From CAYVUV01 sp964455095 (GTDB taxonomy: Bacteria; Desulfobacterota; Binatia; HRBIN30; CADEER01), in assembly GCA_964455095.1 (NCBI GenBank), contig CAYVUV010000094.1, forward strand, positions 1 to 23,395: 23,395 nucleotides of DNA, written 5' to 3'. A model generated the notes under the pieces. It had not been told where the DNA came from, made no database searches, and saw nothing but the letters and a program-made list of their open reading frames with translations. A program made the position numbers and the translations under genes. Numbering within the stretch: the first letter of the stretch is position 1; every line of letters begins with the position of its first letter. Of this stretch, positions 7,931 through 15,986 are shown in pieces.

Positions 7931-8301
7931 GTGTCGGCCGGAAAGGCGATCGTGCTCATGAGCGCGTTCTCCGCCTGGCGGGAATCGAGCCGCGTGTGCT
8001 GTACAACGATCGGCACGTCCGACTCGATGAGGCTGGCGAAGTCGGTCGCGCGCGGAACGGGCTCCGGCTCGGTCAGATCGTTGAAACGCACGTGTCGGGT
8101 GCGTTGTGATGGCACGACGATTGGGTAAGGCCCGACCGGACCCCGGTCGCTGAAGTAGAGGGTGATCGACACGTGCGCGTCCGCATCGCCGAGATTGAGC
8201 ATGCACACGGTCTCGTGACTCGTCATCTCGGGGGCCGGCCCGTGGCTCGCTGCCGGAATGTACCCCTCTGCGATCGCCCATAGCTTGCGTCCGATGCTCA
8301 C
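7927..8301 (-). CDS. Anabaena sensory rhodopsin transducer (ASRT)-like protein
   Basis: This small soluble protein (124 residues) belongs to the ASRT family. Recognisable strings are WAIAEGYIP, SHGPAPEMTSHETVCMLN, YFSDRGPVGPY, RTRHVRFNDL and the near-invariant IVVQHTRLDSRQAENALMST close to the C-terminus. In Anabaena the protein binds sensory rhodopsin in the cytoplasm. Most homologues occur in bacteria without a rhodopsin, and the fold has been proposed to bind small molecules, possibly sugars. No rhodopsin gene is in this window. The start codon is GTG at 8301, supported by CGGAGCCTCAC just upstream; it lies 22 bases after the dehydrogenase stop. Its own stop overlaps the transporter ATG. 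A role in sensing or binding a sugar for this operon is an inference from context. Confidence 0.93.
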   Translation of the reverse strand: MSIGRKLWAIAEGYIPAASHGPAPEMTSHETVCMLNLGDADAHVSITLYFSDRGPVGPYPIVVPSQRTRHVRFNDLTEPEPVPRATDFASLIESDVPIVVQHTRLDSRQAENALMSTIAFPADT

Positions 8302-8323
8302 GTGAGGCTCCGTTCGAAGCCGT

Positions 8324-9347
8324 TCATGAGAAGGTTAGGACCGTCTTGACGTCGTGCTGGCGGCGCTCCAGCGCGTCGGCCCAGAGCGCCAACGGGACGC
8401 GGCGGGTGATGAGCCGGTCGAGCCAGCCCGCATCCGCACGTCCGAGGGCCGCGGCAGCCTGTTCGTAGTGCCGCCGATTCGCGTTGACCGATCCGAAGAC
8501 GACGTTGTTTTCCAGCACTAGCTCCCGGTTGAGCGCGCCGGCATCGACGGGAATCGTGCGCCCGCCGGAGGATACCCCGGTCAGGCAGACGATCCCGTTC
8601 GGGAGCGCTGCGCCCATGGCGGCGAACACCAGCGTCGGAGCGCCAGTGCACTCGGCCCACCGCCTCGATCTCTCCGGTGTGGTAGGTCGCGCCGAGATCG
8701 GCGACGAGCTGCGGCTTGGGGCCGTCCGTGGCGCGATTGAGCACGTGCACGTCGAGCCCCCGCTGCACGCCGAGAAGCGCCGCGAGCAGGCCGATCGGAC
8801 CGGCACCGGTGACCAGGACGCGTGCCGGCTTCCAGTAAGCGCGCTGGCCGATACGTTCGATGTGTTCCCACGCCTTGGCCACGACGCTAGCCGGCTCCAG
8901 CAACACGCCGCGCTCGGCAAGCTGCGGATCCACCCGGATCGCGAACCTCTGGTCGATGCGGTAACGCTCGGCGGCGAAGCCGTGCAAGCCCTTGATGCCG
9001 TGCTCTGTGAAGCGGCCGTTCTGGCACATGTCCCACTCGCTCTGAGCGCAGCTCGCGCACGGCAACGGATCCGGCTGGCGAACGATGCTGCAGACCCACT
9101 CTCCGGCCGAAAGGCTGCTGTCCGCCGGCGTTTCGAGAACGCGGCCGAGCGACTCATGGCCGAGGATGAGCCGTTCCTGGCCGGCCGGCGGCGCGCCGTA
9201 CTCTCCGCGGAGGATCTCGCGATCGGTTCCGCAGACGCCGAGGATCTGCGCTTGGATCAGAACGTCCCCCGCAGCAAGAGGCGGTTCCGGCACGTCATCC
9301 AGACGGGCCGAGTCGGGGACACCGGGGACCACGGTCAAGGCAAGCAT
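8324..9347 (-). pseudogene. Glucose 1-dehydrogenase-type MDR, frameshifted
   Basis: This is a zinc-type medium-chain dehydrogenase closest to NAD(P)+ glucose 1-dehydrogenases. The first frame from ATG 9347 gives about 231 residues: the catalytic GVCGTD (Cys39), GHE (His64, Glu65), structural-zinc-like cysteines 97, 100 and 108, the nucleotide motif GAGPIGLL (181-188) and LNRATDGPKPQLV, typical of this subfamily. After GEIEAVG (ending at 8655) the homology jumps to another frame that begins ECTGAPTLVFAAMG and ends DVKTVLTFS with a TGA at 8326-8324. Dropping base 8654 joins the frames, but about five residues of the strand usually preceding ECTGA also seem missing, which fits a small deletion better than a single miscalled base. 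If the shift is real the enzyme is dead; if it is an assembly error the gene would make about 340 residues. It heads the surviving part of the sugar operon. Confidence 0.82.
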
Positions 9348-9357
9348 GGTCGGTCCG

Positions 9358-9545
9358 TCAGCCGTTCTTCCGCTCGGCCGCCGGCGTGACCTGGCGCGGC
9401 GTGAGGTTGCAGGCGGTGTTCAATCCCTGTGTGCGAGAAGACCTGCGGAAAGATACCGAGCCGGCGACCGGCGACCGGATCGTACCGTTCGGCGAGCAAC
9501 CCGACGAGGACGGCGGCTTCAAGGTTTTTTTCGCCCGGGTTCAAC
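9358..9545 (-). pseudogene. C-terminal stump of a GH15 glucoamylase/trehalase-type gene
   Basis: A minus-strand frame reads LVGLLAERYDPVAGRRLG followed by IFPQVFSHTG, the hallmark C-terminus of GH15 proteins (usually GNFPQAFSH). A one-base shift inside a GGG run just after HTG then gives LNTACNLTPRQV and a TGA at 9360-9358, which resembles the normal family ending; in the unshifted frame the reading continues into the dehydrogenase gene. The several hundred upstream residues that carry the catalytic domain are absent. Upstream it abuts a decayed DUF488 copy; the junction is near 9545 but not exact. The stop lies 10 bases before the dehydrogenase ATG, so a GH15 gene once preceded that gene in the operon. 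Confidence 0.7.
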
Positions 9546-9776
9546 GATCTCGCCTCCCAGGGCTACGCCAAGGAGATACGTCCCACCGTGCAACTCCGTT
9601 TTGTGCTGGGTCTCGAAACTCCGCCTTCCTTTCAAATAAGCGATGTAAGATCGGCCCACTTCTTCCTCCACGCATCTGCCGCGACGGCCTACTGCTTCAT
9701 TCCACGACGCTCTGCGACGAGCCGGCATCTGCGCGCGCGGGAGTCATACGTTCGTTTGATCCGAAGCGGGGCGTCG
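9546..9776 (-). pseudogene. Decayed DUF488 copy
   Basis: Reading the minus strand from 9763 gives RIKRTYD, then fragments such as LVAERRGMKQ, a stop codon, and AVAADAWRKKW. These align in order with RIKRTYD, LVERLWPRGMKK and ALAVDAWMKEV of the intact DUF488 gene at 3286-3750. Further matches are weaker (ERKAEF against ERWEEF, PWEA against AWEP). A good ribosome binding site (AAGGAGGAACG, 9785-9775) survives, but the expected start codon position reads CCG, and there are in-frame stops and several indels. It lies 26 bases downstream of acnA and runs into the GH15 stump. Both ends are approximate. Confidence 0.65.
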
Positions 9777-9801
9777 TTCCTCCTTGCCGGGCACCGGCGC
9801 C

Positions 9802-12627
9802 CTACGCCTGGGTGAGTAGCTGTTCGAGCACGTAAGGCAGGATGCCGCCCGCCGAGAAGTAGGCCACTTCGATCGCCGTATCGATCCGGAGCACGAGGGG
9901 CAACGACTCACGCTGGCCGCCCTGACGTTCGATGTGCAGGTTCGCCGGCTGGCGCGGGCGCAGAGGTGCATCCAGCTCCAGATCGAATCGCTCCGTGCCG
10001 TCGAGCCCGAGCGTTTGCGCGCTTACCCCTTCCGGGAGTTGGCACGGCAGGACACCCATGCCGATCAGGTTGGAACGATGGATCCGCTCGAACCCACGCG
10101 CAATGACCGCGCGCACGCCGAGCAAACGCGTGCCCTTGGCGGCCCAGTCGCGCGAGCTGCCCGCCCCGTAGTCCTCTCCGGCTATCACGACCATGGGAAC
10201 ACCCTCGGCGCGGTAGCGCTCGGCCGCGTCGTATATCCCCATGCGCTCGCCTCCCGGCTGGTGTAGCGTGATGCCGCCTTCGACACCGGGGACCATCAGG
10301 TTGCGGATACGGATGTTGGCAAACGTCCCGCGGACCATGACCTCGTGGTTGCCGCGCCGCGCGCCGTAGCTGTTGAAGTCCTCGATGGGGACGCCCCGAT
10401 CGCGCAGGTAGCCACCCGCGGGCGAGGTCGGTTGGATCGCTCCGGCCGGGCTGATGTGGTCCGTCGTGATCGAATCGCCGAAGATAGCCAGCGCCCGCGC
10501 GCCCGAAACATCACCTGACGGGGCTGCCGTCATCGACGGATCGAAATAAGGCGGCTCGCGGATGTACAGCGAGCCCGGCTCCCATTCGTAGCGTTGTCCA
10601 GTTCCGGAGGGGATCTTGTTCCAGAGCGGGTTCTGGTCGGCGAAGTCGGCGTAGACGCGCCGGTACTCGGCCGGATCTAACGCGCTCCTACGCAGCGCAT
10701 CGATCTCCTGCATCGAGGGCCACACGTCGCGCAGGTAGACCTCGCGCCCGTTGACGACGGCGAGCGGCTCGCGCGTGAGATCGACGTCGACCCGTCCGGC
10801 GATGGCAAACGCCACCACCAGAGGCGGGCTCATCAGGAAATTCGCCTTCACGCTCTGGTGAATGCGCGCCTCGAAGTTGCGGTTCCCCGACAGCACGCTG
10901 GCCCCAATGATGTCGTTCTTTGTTAGCACTTCTTCGAGCTGGCGATCGAGCGGCCCCGAATTGCCGATGCACGTCGTGCAGCCAAATCCAACCAGGTGGA
11001 AGCCCAAGCGGTCGAGGAACGGTTGCAACCCCGTCTTGCTCAGGTACTCGCTCACCACGCGCGAACCGGGCGCGAGCGAGGTCTTCACCCGCGGCTTGAC
11101 GCTGAGCCCGTGCTCGACCGCTTTCTTCGCGAGCAGGCCTGCAGCCAGCATCACCGTGGGGTTCGAGGTGTTGGTGCACGACGTGATGGCCGCGATCACC
11201 ACGTCGCCGTGCGCCAGCTCGCAGGCCAGCGGTTGCGCAGGCGCCAAGCTCGCCTGATCGAGCCGGTTCGGCGTCGGCCGATTGTTCATCATCTCAGCCT
11301 CGGTGAGCGTGTTGGTGTTGGTCGCGCGCCCGTCGGGGAGCCTGTCGCCCGACTGCTCGCCGCCTCCCGGGCGCGGCTCCCTCCCGTCTCCCAGCAGCAC
11401 CTGGACGGGTCGAGCGACGTCGGCGGCCGACTTGCCATAGCCATCCGGGCGAGTGAGCAGCGCGAGAAACTGCTCCTTAAGCGCACCGAGCGCGATCCGG
11501 TCCTGCGGCCGCGTGGGGCCGGCGACCGACGGCTCGACCGCGCCGAGGTCCACGTCAAGCACGCTTGTGTAGTCGCACTGTCCGCTCGCGGGCATCCCGA
11601 ACAGTCCTTGGGCCCGGAAGTAGCGGCGTACTGTCTCGACGTGTTCGTCGCTTCGGCCGGTCGCCTGAAGATACCGGCAGGATTGCTCGTCAACGGGGAA
11701 AAAGCCGATCGTCGCGCCGTACTCGGGCGCCATGTTCGCGAGCGTCGCGCGGTCCGGTACCGACAGGCTCGCGGCGCCCTCGCCGTGAAACTCGACAAAC
11801 TTGCCGACGACGCGCGCTTCCCGCAGCAGCTCGGTGATGCGCAGAACCAAATCCGTCGCCGTCGCCCCCTCACGAAGGCGGCCGTGCAGATGCACACCGA
11901 CCACGTCGGGCAGGAGAAGATACACGGGCTGACCGAGCATCGCCGCCTCCGCCTCGATCCCTCCGACTCCCCAACCGACGACTCCGAGCCCGTTGATCAT
12001 CGTGGTGTGCGAATCGGTCCCGACCAGCGTGTCGGGATACAGCACTCCTTCCTTTTCGAGAACGCTGCGCGCCAGGAATTCGAGGTTCACTTGATGGCAG
12101 ATGCCAAACCCGGGCGGCACGATCCGCAAGCCGTCGAATGCTTGCGCGCCCCATTTGAGGAACCGATAGCGCTCGCCGTTGCGGTGGAACTCCATGTCTA
12201 TGTTGCGGCTGAGGGCATCGTCGCGGCCGAAGTAGTCGACCTGGACGGAGTGGTCGATCACGAGATCAACGGGAACCAGCGGTTGCACCCGTCCGACGTC
12301 GTTGCCGCGCCGGGCCACTGCCGAGCGCATCGCCGCGAGATCGACGAGAAGCGGCACACCGGTGAAGTCCTGCAGCAGCACGCGCCCAACGACAAAGGGT
12401 ACTTCCGCCGTGCGCACGGCGTCCGGCTGCCAGCGCGCCAACGCTTCGACATCGTCGTCGCCAATGCGCTGACCGTCGAGATGGCGCACTACCGTTTCGA
12501 GGAGGATGCGGAGACTCACCGGCAGCCGTGAAATGCTCGCTATCCCGCTCTGTTCGAGCCGCGGCAGCGAGTAGTATGTAGCCGACACTCCAGAGGGAAG
12601 TTCCAAGCGCTGTCGAACGTCGATCAT
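9802..12627 (-). CDS. acnA: Aconitate hydratase A
   Basis: The enzyme interconverts citrate and isocitrate in the TCA cycle, using a cytoplasmic [4Fe-4S] cluster. It has the full AcnA/IRP1 layout. Counting from the first ATG at 12633, these are VIDHSVQVD (126-134), GTDSHTTMINGLGV, cluster ligands in TSCTNTSNP (Cys486) and GFGCTTCIGNSG (Cys552 and Cys555), and the C-terminal swivel domain with FGDSITTDHISPAG, NSYGARRGNHEVM and the active-site GEDYGAGSSRDWAAKG. Length (about 941 residues) is slightly above the usual 890-900, mainly because of a Gly/Pro/Arg-rich linker at about 415-455. Two ATGs lie six bases apart; I prefer the inner one at 12627 because AGGGAG then sits at proper spacing, whereas it abuts the outer ATG. 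The gene is divergent from the P-type ATPase across a long regulatory region. Confidence 0.97.
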   Translation of the reverse strand: MIDVRQRLELPSGVSATYYSLPRLEQSGIASISRLPVSLRILLETVVRHLDGQRIGDDDVEALARWQPDAVRTAEVPFVVGRVLLQDFTGVPLLVDLAAMRSAVARRGNDVGRVQPLVPVDLVIDHSVQVDYFGRDDALSRNIDMEFHRNGERYRFLKWGAQAFDGLRIVPPGFGICHQVNLEFLARSVLEKEGVLYPDTLVGTDSHTTMINGLGVVGWGVGGIEAEAAMLGQPVYLLLPDVVGVHLHGRLREGATATDLVLRITELLREARVVGKFVEFHGEGAASLSVPDRATLANMAPEYGATIGFFPVDEQSCRYLQATGRSDEHVETVRRYFRAQGLFGMPASGQCDYTSVLDVDLGAVEPSVAGPTRPQDRIALGALKEQFLALLTRPDGYGKSAADVARPVQVLLGDGREPRPGGGEQSGDRLPDGRATNTNTLTEAEMMNNRPTPNRLDQASLAPAQPLACELAHGDVVIAAITSCTNTSNPTVMLAAGLLAKKAVEHGLSVKPRVKTSLAPGSRVVSEYLSKTGLQPFLDRLGFHLVGFGCTTCIGNSGPLDRQLEEVLTKNDIIGASVLSGNRNFEARIHQSVKANFLMSPPLVVAFAIAGRVDVDLTREPLAVVNGREVYLRDVWPSMQEIDALRRSALDPAEYRRVYADFADQNPLWNKIPSGTGQRYEWEPGSLYIREPPYFDPSMTAAPSGDVSGARALAIFGDSITTDHISPAGAIQPTSPAGGYLRDRGVPIEDFNSYGARRGNHEVMVRGTFANIRIRNLMVPGVEGGITLHQPGGERMGIYDAAERYRAEGVPMVVIAGEDYGAGSSRDWAAKGTRLLGVRAVIARGFERIHRSNLIGMGVLPCQLPEGVSAQTLGLDGTERFDLELDAPLRPRQPANLHIERQGGQRESLPLVLRIDTAIEVAYFSAGGILPYVLEQLLTQA

Positions 12628-12690
12628 GCTCATCTCCCTGTGACAAAATCCGACATCATTGCTGGCTCGCTCCCAAAGGCTTTCCTATTG

Positions 12691-12706
12691 CCGCACGCGC
12701 GTGCGG
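12691..12706. repeat. Perfect 16-base palindrome
   Basis: CCGCACGCGCGTGCGG is its own reverse complement. It lies about 65 bases upstream of the acnA start codon, where it could be an operator or form a hairpin in the acnA leader RNA. The low sequence complexity of alternating CG means a chance origin is possible. Confidence 0.5.
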
Positions 12707-12713
12707 TACTCGC

Positions 12714-12739
12714 CTCGCGCGCTCTGTCAGACGCGCGAG
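12714..12739. repeat. Inverted repeat, 8-base arms
   Basis: CTCGCGCG and CGCGCGAG are separated by the ten bases CTCTGTCAGA. It sits 7 bases from the neighbouring palindrome, upstream of acnA. A hairpin in the acnA leader RNA is plausible. On the plus strand it is followed by only a short TTT, so it is not a convincing terminator. Confidence 0.5.
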
Positions 12740-12879
12740 TTTGTACGACTAGTTCTGCCAATCGATAAACACTTCAAGGGCTCGGAGGGCCTCGCCTGGG
12801 ACGCGGCGCAAACGGGTTCAATTGGAGCACGTCCCCAGTATGTCGAGACCGCGCGAACGTCATGACAACGACCTCCTTG

Positions 12880-12940
12880 ATTATAGAGCATCAACGGGCG
12901 GGAAGGTTCCCCGGAACCTTTCGCGTCTCGCCGGCTCTGT
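12880..12940. promoter_or_regulatory. Candidate two-way promoter around a dyad
   Basis: The perfect dyad AAGGTTCC-CC-GGAACCTT (12903-12920) gives each strand a GGAACCT element, which resembles the -35 of ECF/sigma-E promoters. On the plus strand GGAACCT is followed after 16 bases by TCTGT (12936-12940). On the minus strand GGAACCT is followed after 16 bases by TCTAT and overlaps a perfect TATAAT (12885-12880). Either side could thus drive one of the flanking genes, or the dyad could be an operator. This is pattern reading only. Confidence 0.35.
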
Positions 12941-13106
12941 TGGTCATTGGTCGGAGGTTCCGGATGGAAGCTCGCGCGGTTGGGGCGAGGAGCTCGCCGG
13001 GGCCGGCAACTCACCGCCGAACCGTTTCACTGCTGGCGACTAGGCATCTCGCTGTCTTGACGGCAAACTCACGACACACGTCCGTAGCTCGGACCAGAAG
13101 GCTGAG

Positions 13107-13151
13107 ATGCGCATTGAGGCGTTGATGCGATCGATCGGGATCAAAGTATGA
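13107..13151 (+). CDS. Possible 14-residue leader frame of the ATPase gene
   Basis: A short frame, MRIEALMRSIGIKV, begins five bases after GAAGG and ends with a TGA overlapping the ATPase start as ATGA. The ATPase ATG itself has only a weak Shine-Dalgarno sequence (CGGGATC), so coupling to this short frame could aid initiation. The frame may equally be chance. Confidence 0.2.
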   Translation: MRIEALMRSIGIKV

Positions 13152-15955
13152 GCAAGCCAGGCCAGCTCAAGGATCCTTCCATTCAGGATGCGGATGCCGT
13201 TGCCCGCGCCGTCGGCACGGACCTCGACCGCGGGCTCAGCTCGGAGGAGGCGGCGCGCCGACTTCTGGAAGAGGGCTCAAACGAGCTTCGTTCAGTGCCG
13301 TCAGTCCCTGTCTGGCGACGGATACTGGCCCAGTTTCAGGATCCGCTCACCTACCTGCTTCTGGGCGCAATCGTCATCTCACTGGTCGCCTGGGTGATCG
13401 AAGGCCGAGCCGGTTGGCCAATAGATGCGATCGTCATCGCGCTGATCGTCGTTGCCAATGCCGTCCTGGGCTATGTGCAGGAGGCCAAAGCGGAGAATGC
13501 CGTGGCGGCACTGGCGCAGATGACCGCGGTGACCTCCGCCGTTATGCGCGACGGGCGGGTCGAGCGGATCCCCAGCGCCGAGCTAGTGCGTGGTGACCTG
13601 CTCGTGCTCGGCGAGGGCGACTCCGTGGGTGCGGATGCGCGTCTGCTGCAGGCTGCATCACTGCGCGTCCAGGAAGCCTCTCTGACCGGCGAGAGCGAAG
13701 CCGTGCTCAAGGATGCCGCGACGCTGCCCGAACCGGTGGCGCTCGGCGATCGCCTCGACATGGTCTTCAAGGGCACCGCGGTCGTGCAGGGCACCGGTCG
13801 CGCCGTGGTCACCGCGACCGGAATGGAGACCCAGATGGGCTCCATCGCCGCGATGCTCGAAGCCACCGTGGAGGAACCGACCCCTCTTCAGAAGGAGGTG
13901 GGACGGATCGGGCGCATGCTCGGCATCGCGGTCATCGGCATCGCCATGGTGGTAGTGGTGACGGTGCTGCTGATTTCTGACCTCCGCACCGTCGCCGATG
14001 TCATCACCGTCTTACTGCTCGGCGTGTCGCTGGCGGTGGCGGCGGTGCCCGAGGGCCTGCCCGCGATCCTGTCGGTCGTACTCGCAATCGGCGTGCAGCG
14101 GATGGCGAAGCGCAACGCCATTGTGAAGAAGCTGTCCTCAGTGGAGACGCTGGGTTCCGCGTCCGTTATCTGCTCTGACAAGACGGGCACGCTGACCCGG
14201 TCGGAGATGACCATCGAGCGGGTCATGACCTTATCCGGCGGCACGCGCGTCACCGGGGTCGGTTACGCGCCCGAGGGCCGGGTCCAGCACAAAGGCGAGG
14301 CACTGGACGCGGGGCCGCTCTTGGCCGAGGACATCGTGGTGCTGAGCGGCGGCAGCTTGGCTGGCAACGCCGACCTGCGCCAGACCGCGGACGGCGTATG
14401 GGAAATACAGGGCGACCCTACCGAGGCGGCGTTCTTAGTGGCCGAGCGCAAGCTGGGAGTAGCCGAACGCCGCGCCACGCGCTTTGATCGCGTCGGCGAG
14501 ATCCCGTTCACCTCCGAGCGCAAGATGATGTCGACGATCGAGGTCGACCACGAGCACGGCGACGAGGTCGTTGTGATCAGCAAGGGGGCGCCCGATGTGC
14601 TCCTCGGGCGTTGCAGCCAGGTGCGCAAGGGGATGGAGGTGTTGCCGCTCGACGACGCACTGCGCGAGCGGATCCTGGCCGACGTCGACGCGCTGTCGGA
14701 CGCCGCGCTGCGCACCCTGGCCGTGGCCTACCGCCCGCTCGCTGCGTGCGAGGAAGCGGTGGCCGACGAGACCTTGGAGCGCGACCTGATCTTCGTCGGC
14801 ACCGTGGGGATCATCGATCCGCCGCGCGAAGAGGCGGCGGTCGCCATCCGCGAGGCCCACCGGGCCGGCATCCGAGTGATCATGATCACCGGAGATCACC
14901 CGCGCACGGCGACGCGCATTGCGGCGGACCTCGGCATAGTCGAGGCCGGCGCCCCCGCGCTGACGGGGCTCGAGCTCGACGCACTCGACGCCGCGAGCTT
15001 CGCCGCGGCCATTCGCAGCATCTCCGTCTATGCGCGGGTCGCGCCCGAGCACAAGCTGCGGATCGTCGACGCGCTGCAGGCGGACGGTCAGATCGTCGCC
15101 ATGACCGGCGACGGTGTGAACGATGCGCCGGCACTGAAATCGGCCGACATCGGCATCGCGATGGGGGGGACCGGTACCGAGGTCACCAAGCAAGCCGCCA
15201 AGATGATTCTGGCCGACGACAACTTCGCCACCATTGTCGACGCCGTGCGCGAGGGCCGCAGCATCTTCGAGAACATCCGCAAGTTCCTACGCTACCTGCT
15301 ATCATCGAACATGGGCGAGGTGCTCACGGTCTTCTTCGGCGTAGTGCTCGCCGGCGTGATCGGCTTGACGGGCAACGGCGAGGCGGTGGTGCTCCCGCTG
15401 CTGGCCACGCAGATCCTGTGGATCAACCTGATCACCGACTCGTGTCCGGCGCTGGCGATGGGTGTCGACCCGCCCGTCGACGACGTCATGGCCCGCAAGC
15501 CACGCCGACCGACCGATCGGGTGATCGACGGGCGCATGTGGGCCGGGGTGATCGAGATCGGCGCGGTGATGGCGGCGGTGACGTTGCTGACCATCGACCT
15601 GTATCTGCCCGGCGGGCTGATCGAGGGCAGCCTTGACCTCCACAATGCGCGCACTGCGGCCTTCACGACGTTGGTCTTCGCCCAGCTCTTCAACTCCTTC
15701 AACGCCCGCTCGGAAACCACCAGCGCGTTTCGGCACCTGTTTGCGAATCGATGGCTCTGGGGTGCGATCGCGCTATCGGTGCTGCTGCAGATGGCGGTGG
15801 TCCACCTCCGCTTCCTCAACCTCGCGTTCGGCACCGTGCCCCTGGAACCAAGCCAGTGGCTCGTGTGCGCCGCGCTAGCGAGCGCAGTACTGTGGTTCAG
15901 CGAGGTACGGAAGATGCTGTCGTCACTGATAATCCGTCGCGGTTCCCTACGGTGA
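13148..15955 (+). CDS. P2A-type cation (probably Ca2+) P-type ATPase
   Basis: This 935-residue membrane pump couples ATP hydrolysis to cation export. In order: an N-terminal cation-ATPase domain, TGES of the actuator domain (180-183), PEGLP in M4 (301-305), the phosphorylation motif DKTGTLT with Asp344, KGAP of the nucleotide domain (479-482), MITGDHP (579-584), the hinge TGDGVNDAPALK (653-664) and six C-terminal helices. Ligand positions of SERCA-like calcium pumps are kept: Glu302 in M4, Asn721 and Glu724 in M5 (SSNMGEV), and Asn760, Thr763 and Asp764 in M6 (NLITD). This argues for P2A, PacL/LMCA1-like calcium transport rather than a heavy-metal pump, though Mn2+ is possible. The next gene starts 31 bases downstream on the same strand and probably belongs to the same transcript. 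Confidence 0.95.
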   Translation: MSKPGQLKDPSIQDADAVARAVGTDLDRGLSSEEAARRLLEEGSNELRSVPSVPVWRRILAQFQDPLTYLLLGAIVISLVAWVIEGRAGWPIDAIVIALIVVANAVLGYVQEAKAENAVAALAQMTAVTSAVMRDGRVERIPSAELVRGDLLVLGEGDSVGADARLLQAASLRVQEASLTGESEAVLKDAATLPEPVALGDRLDMVFKGTAVVQGTGRAVVTATGMETQMGSIAAMLEATVEEPTPLQKEVGRIGRMLGIAVIGIAMVVVVTVLLISDLRTVADVITVLLLGVSLAVAAVPEGLPAILSVVLAIGVQRMAKRNAIVKKLSSVETLGSASVICSDKTGTLTRSEMTIERVMTLSGGTRVTGVGYAPEGRVQHKGEALDAGPLLAEDIVVLSGGSLAGNADLRQTADGVWEIQGDPTEAAFLVAERKLGVAERRATRFDRVGEIPFTSERKMMSTIEVDHEHGDEVVVISKGAPDVLLGRCSQVRKGMEVLPLDDALRERILADVDALSDAALRTLAVAYRPLAACEEAVADETLERDLIFVGTVGIIDPPREEAAVAIREAHRAGIRVIMITGDHPRTATRIAADLGIVEAGAPALTGLELDALDAASFAAAIRSISVYARVAPEHKLRIVDALQADGQIVAMTGDGVNDAPALKSADIGIAMGGTGTEVTKQAAKMILADDNFATIVDAVREGRSIFENIRKFLRYLLSSNMGEVLTVFFGVVLAGVIGLTGNGEAVVLPLLATQILWINLITDSCPALAMGVDPPVDDVMARKPRRPTDRVIDGRMWAGVIEIGAVMAAVTLLTIDLYLPGGLIEGSLDLHNARTAAFTTLVFAQLFNSFNARSETTSAFRHLFANRWLWGAIALSVLLQMAVVHLRFLNLAFGTVPLEPSQWLVCAALASAVLWFSEVRKMLSSLIIRRGSLR

Positions 15956-15986
15956 AGAGCGGCGCGCGCTTGATCGGAGGTATGGA

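Larger units (their letters stand above)
12628..13147. other. Divergent intergenic region, acnA / P-type ATPase
   Basis: About 500 bases separate the two starts. Apart from a possible 14-residue leader frame next to the ATPase, no open frame here looks like protein or like a remnant of a known family. The region holds three perfect dyads (12691-12706, 12714-12739, 12903-12920) and AT-richer patches near 12880 and 12765 that suit promoters. The two GC-rich dyads would lie in the acnA leader if transcription starts near 12870. Confidence 0.6.

Noticed and set aside
7928..8281. N-terminal extension of the transporter frame
   Set aside because: It overlaps the ASRT gene in another frame and is Arg/Pro-rich without homology; the ATGA overlap marks the real start.
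9386..9835. Plus-strand open frames across the decayed region
   Set aside because: No ribosome binding site or family; the minus strand explains the stretch as GH15 and DUF488 remnants.
10996..12531. A 511-residue plus-strand frame opposite acnA
   Set aside because: The opposite strand encodes a complete aconitase; the frame has no known domain and is rich in His/Arg/Val as expected of an antisense shadow.
12714..12745. Hairpin plus TTT on the plus strand read as an intrinsic terminator
   Set aside because: Only three T residues follow and no plus-strand gene lies upstream; kept as a dyad only.
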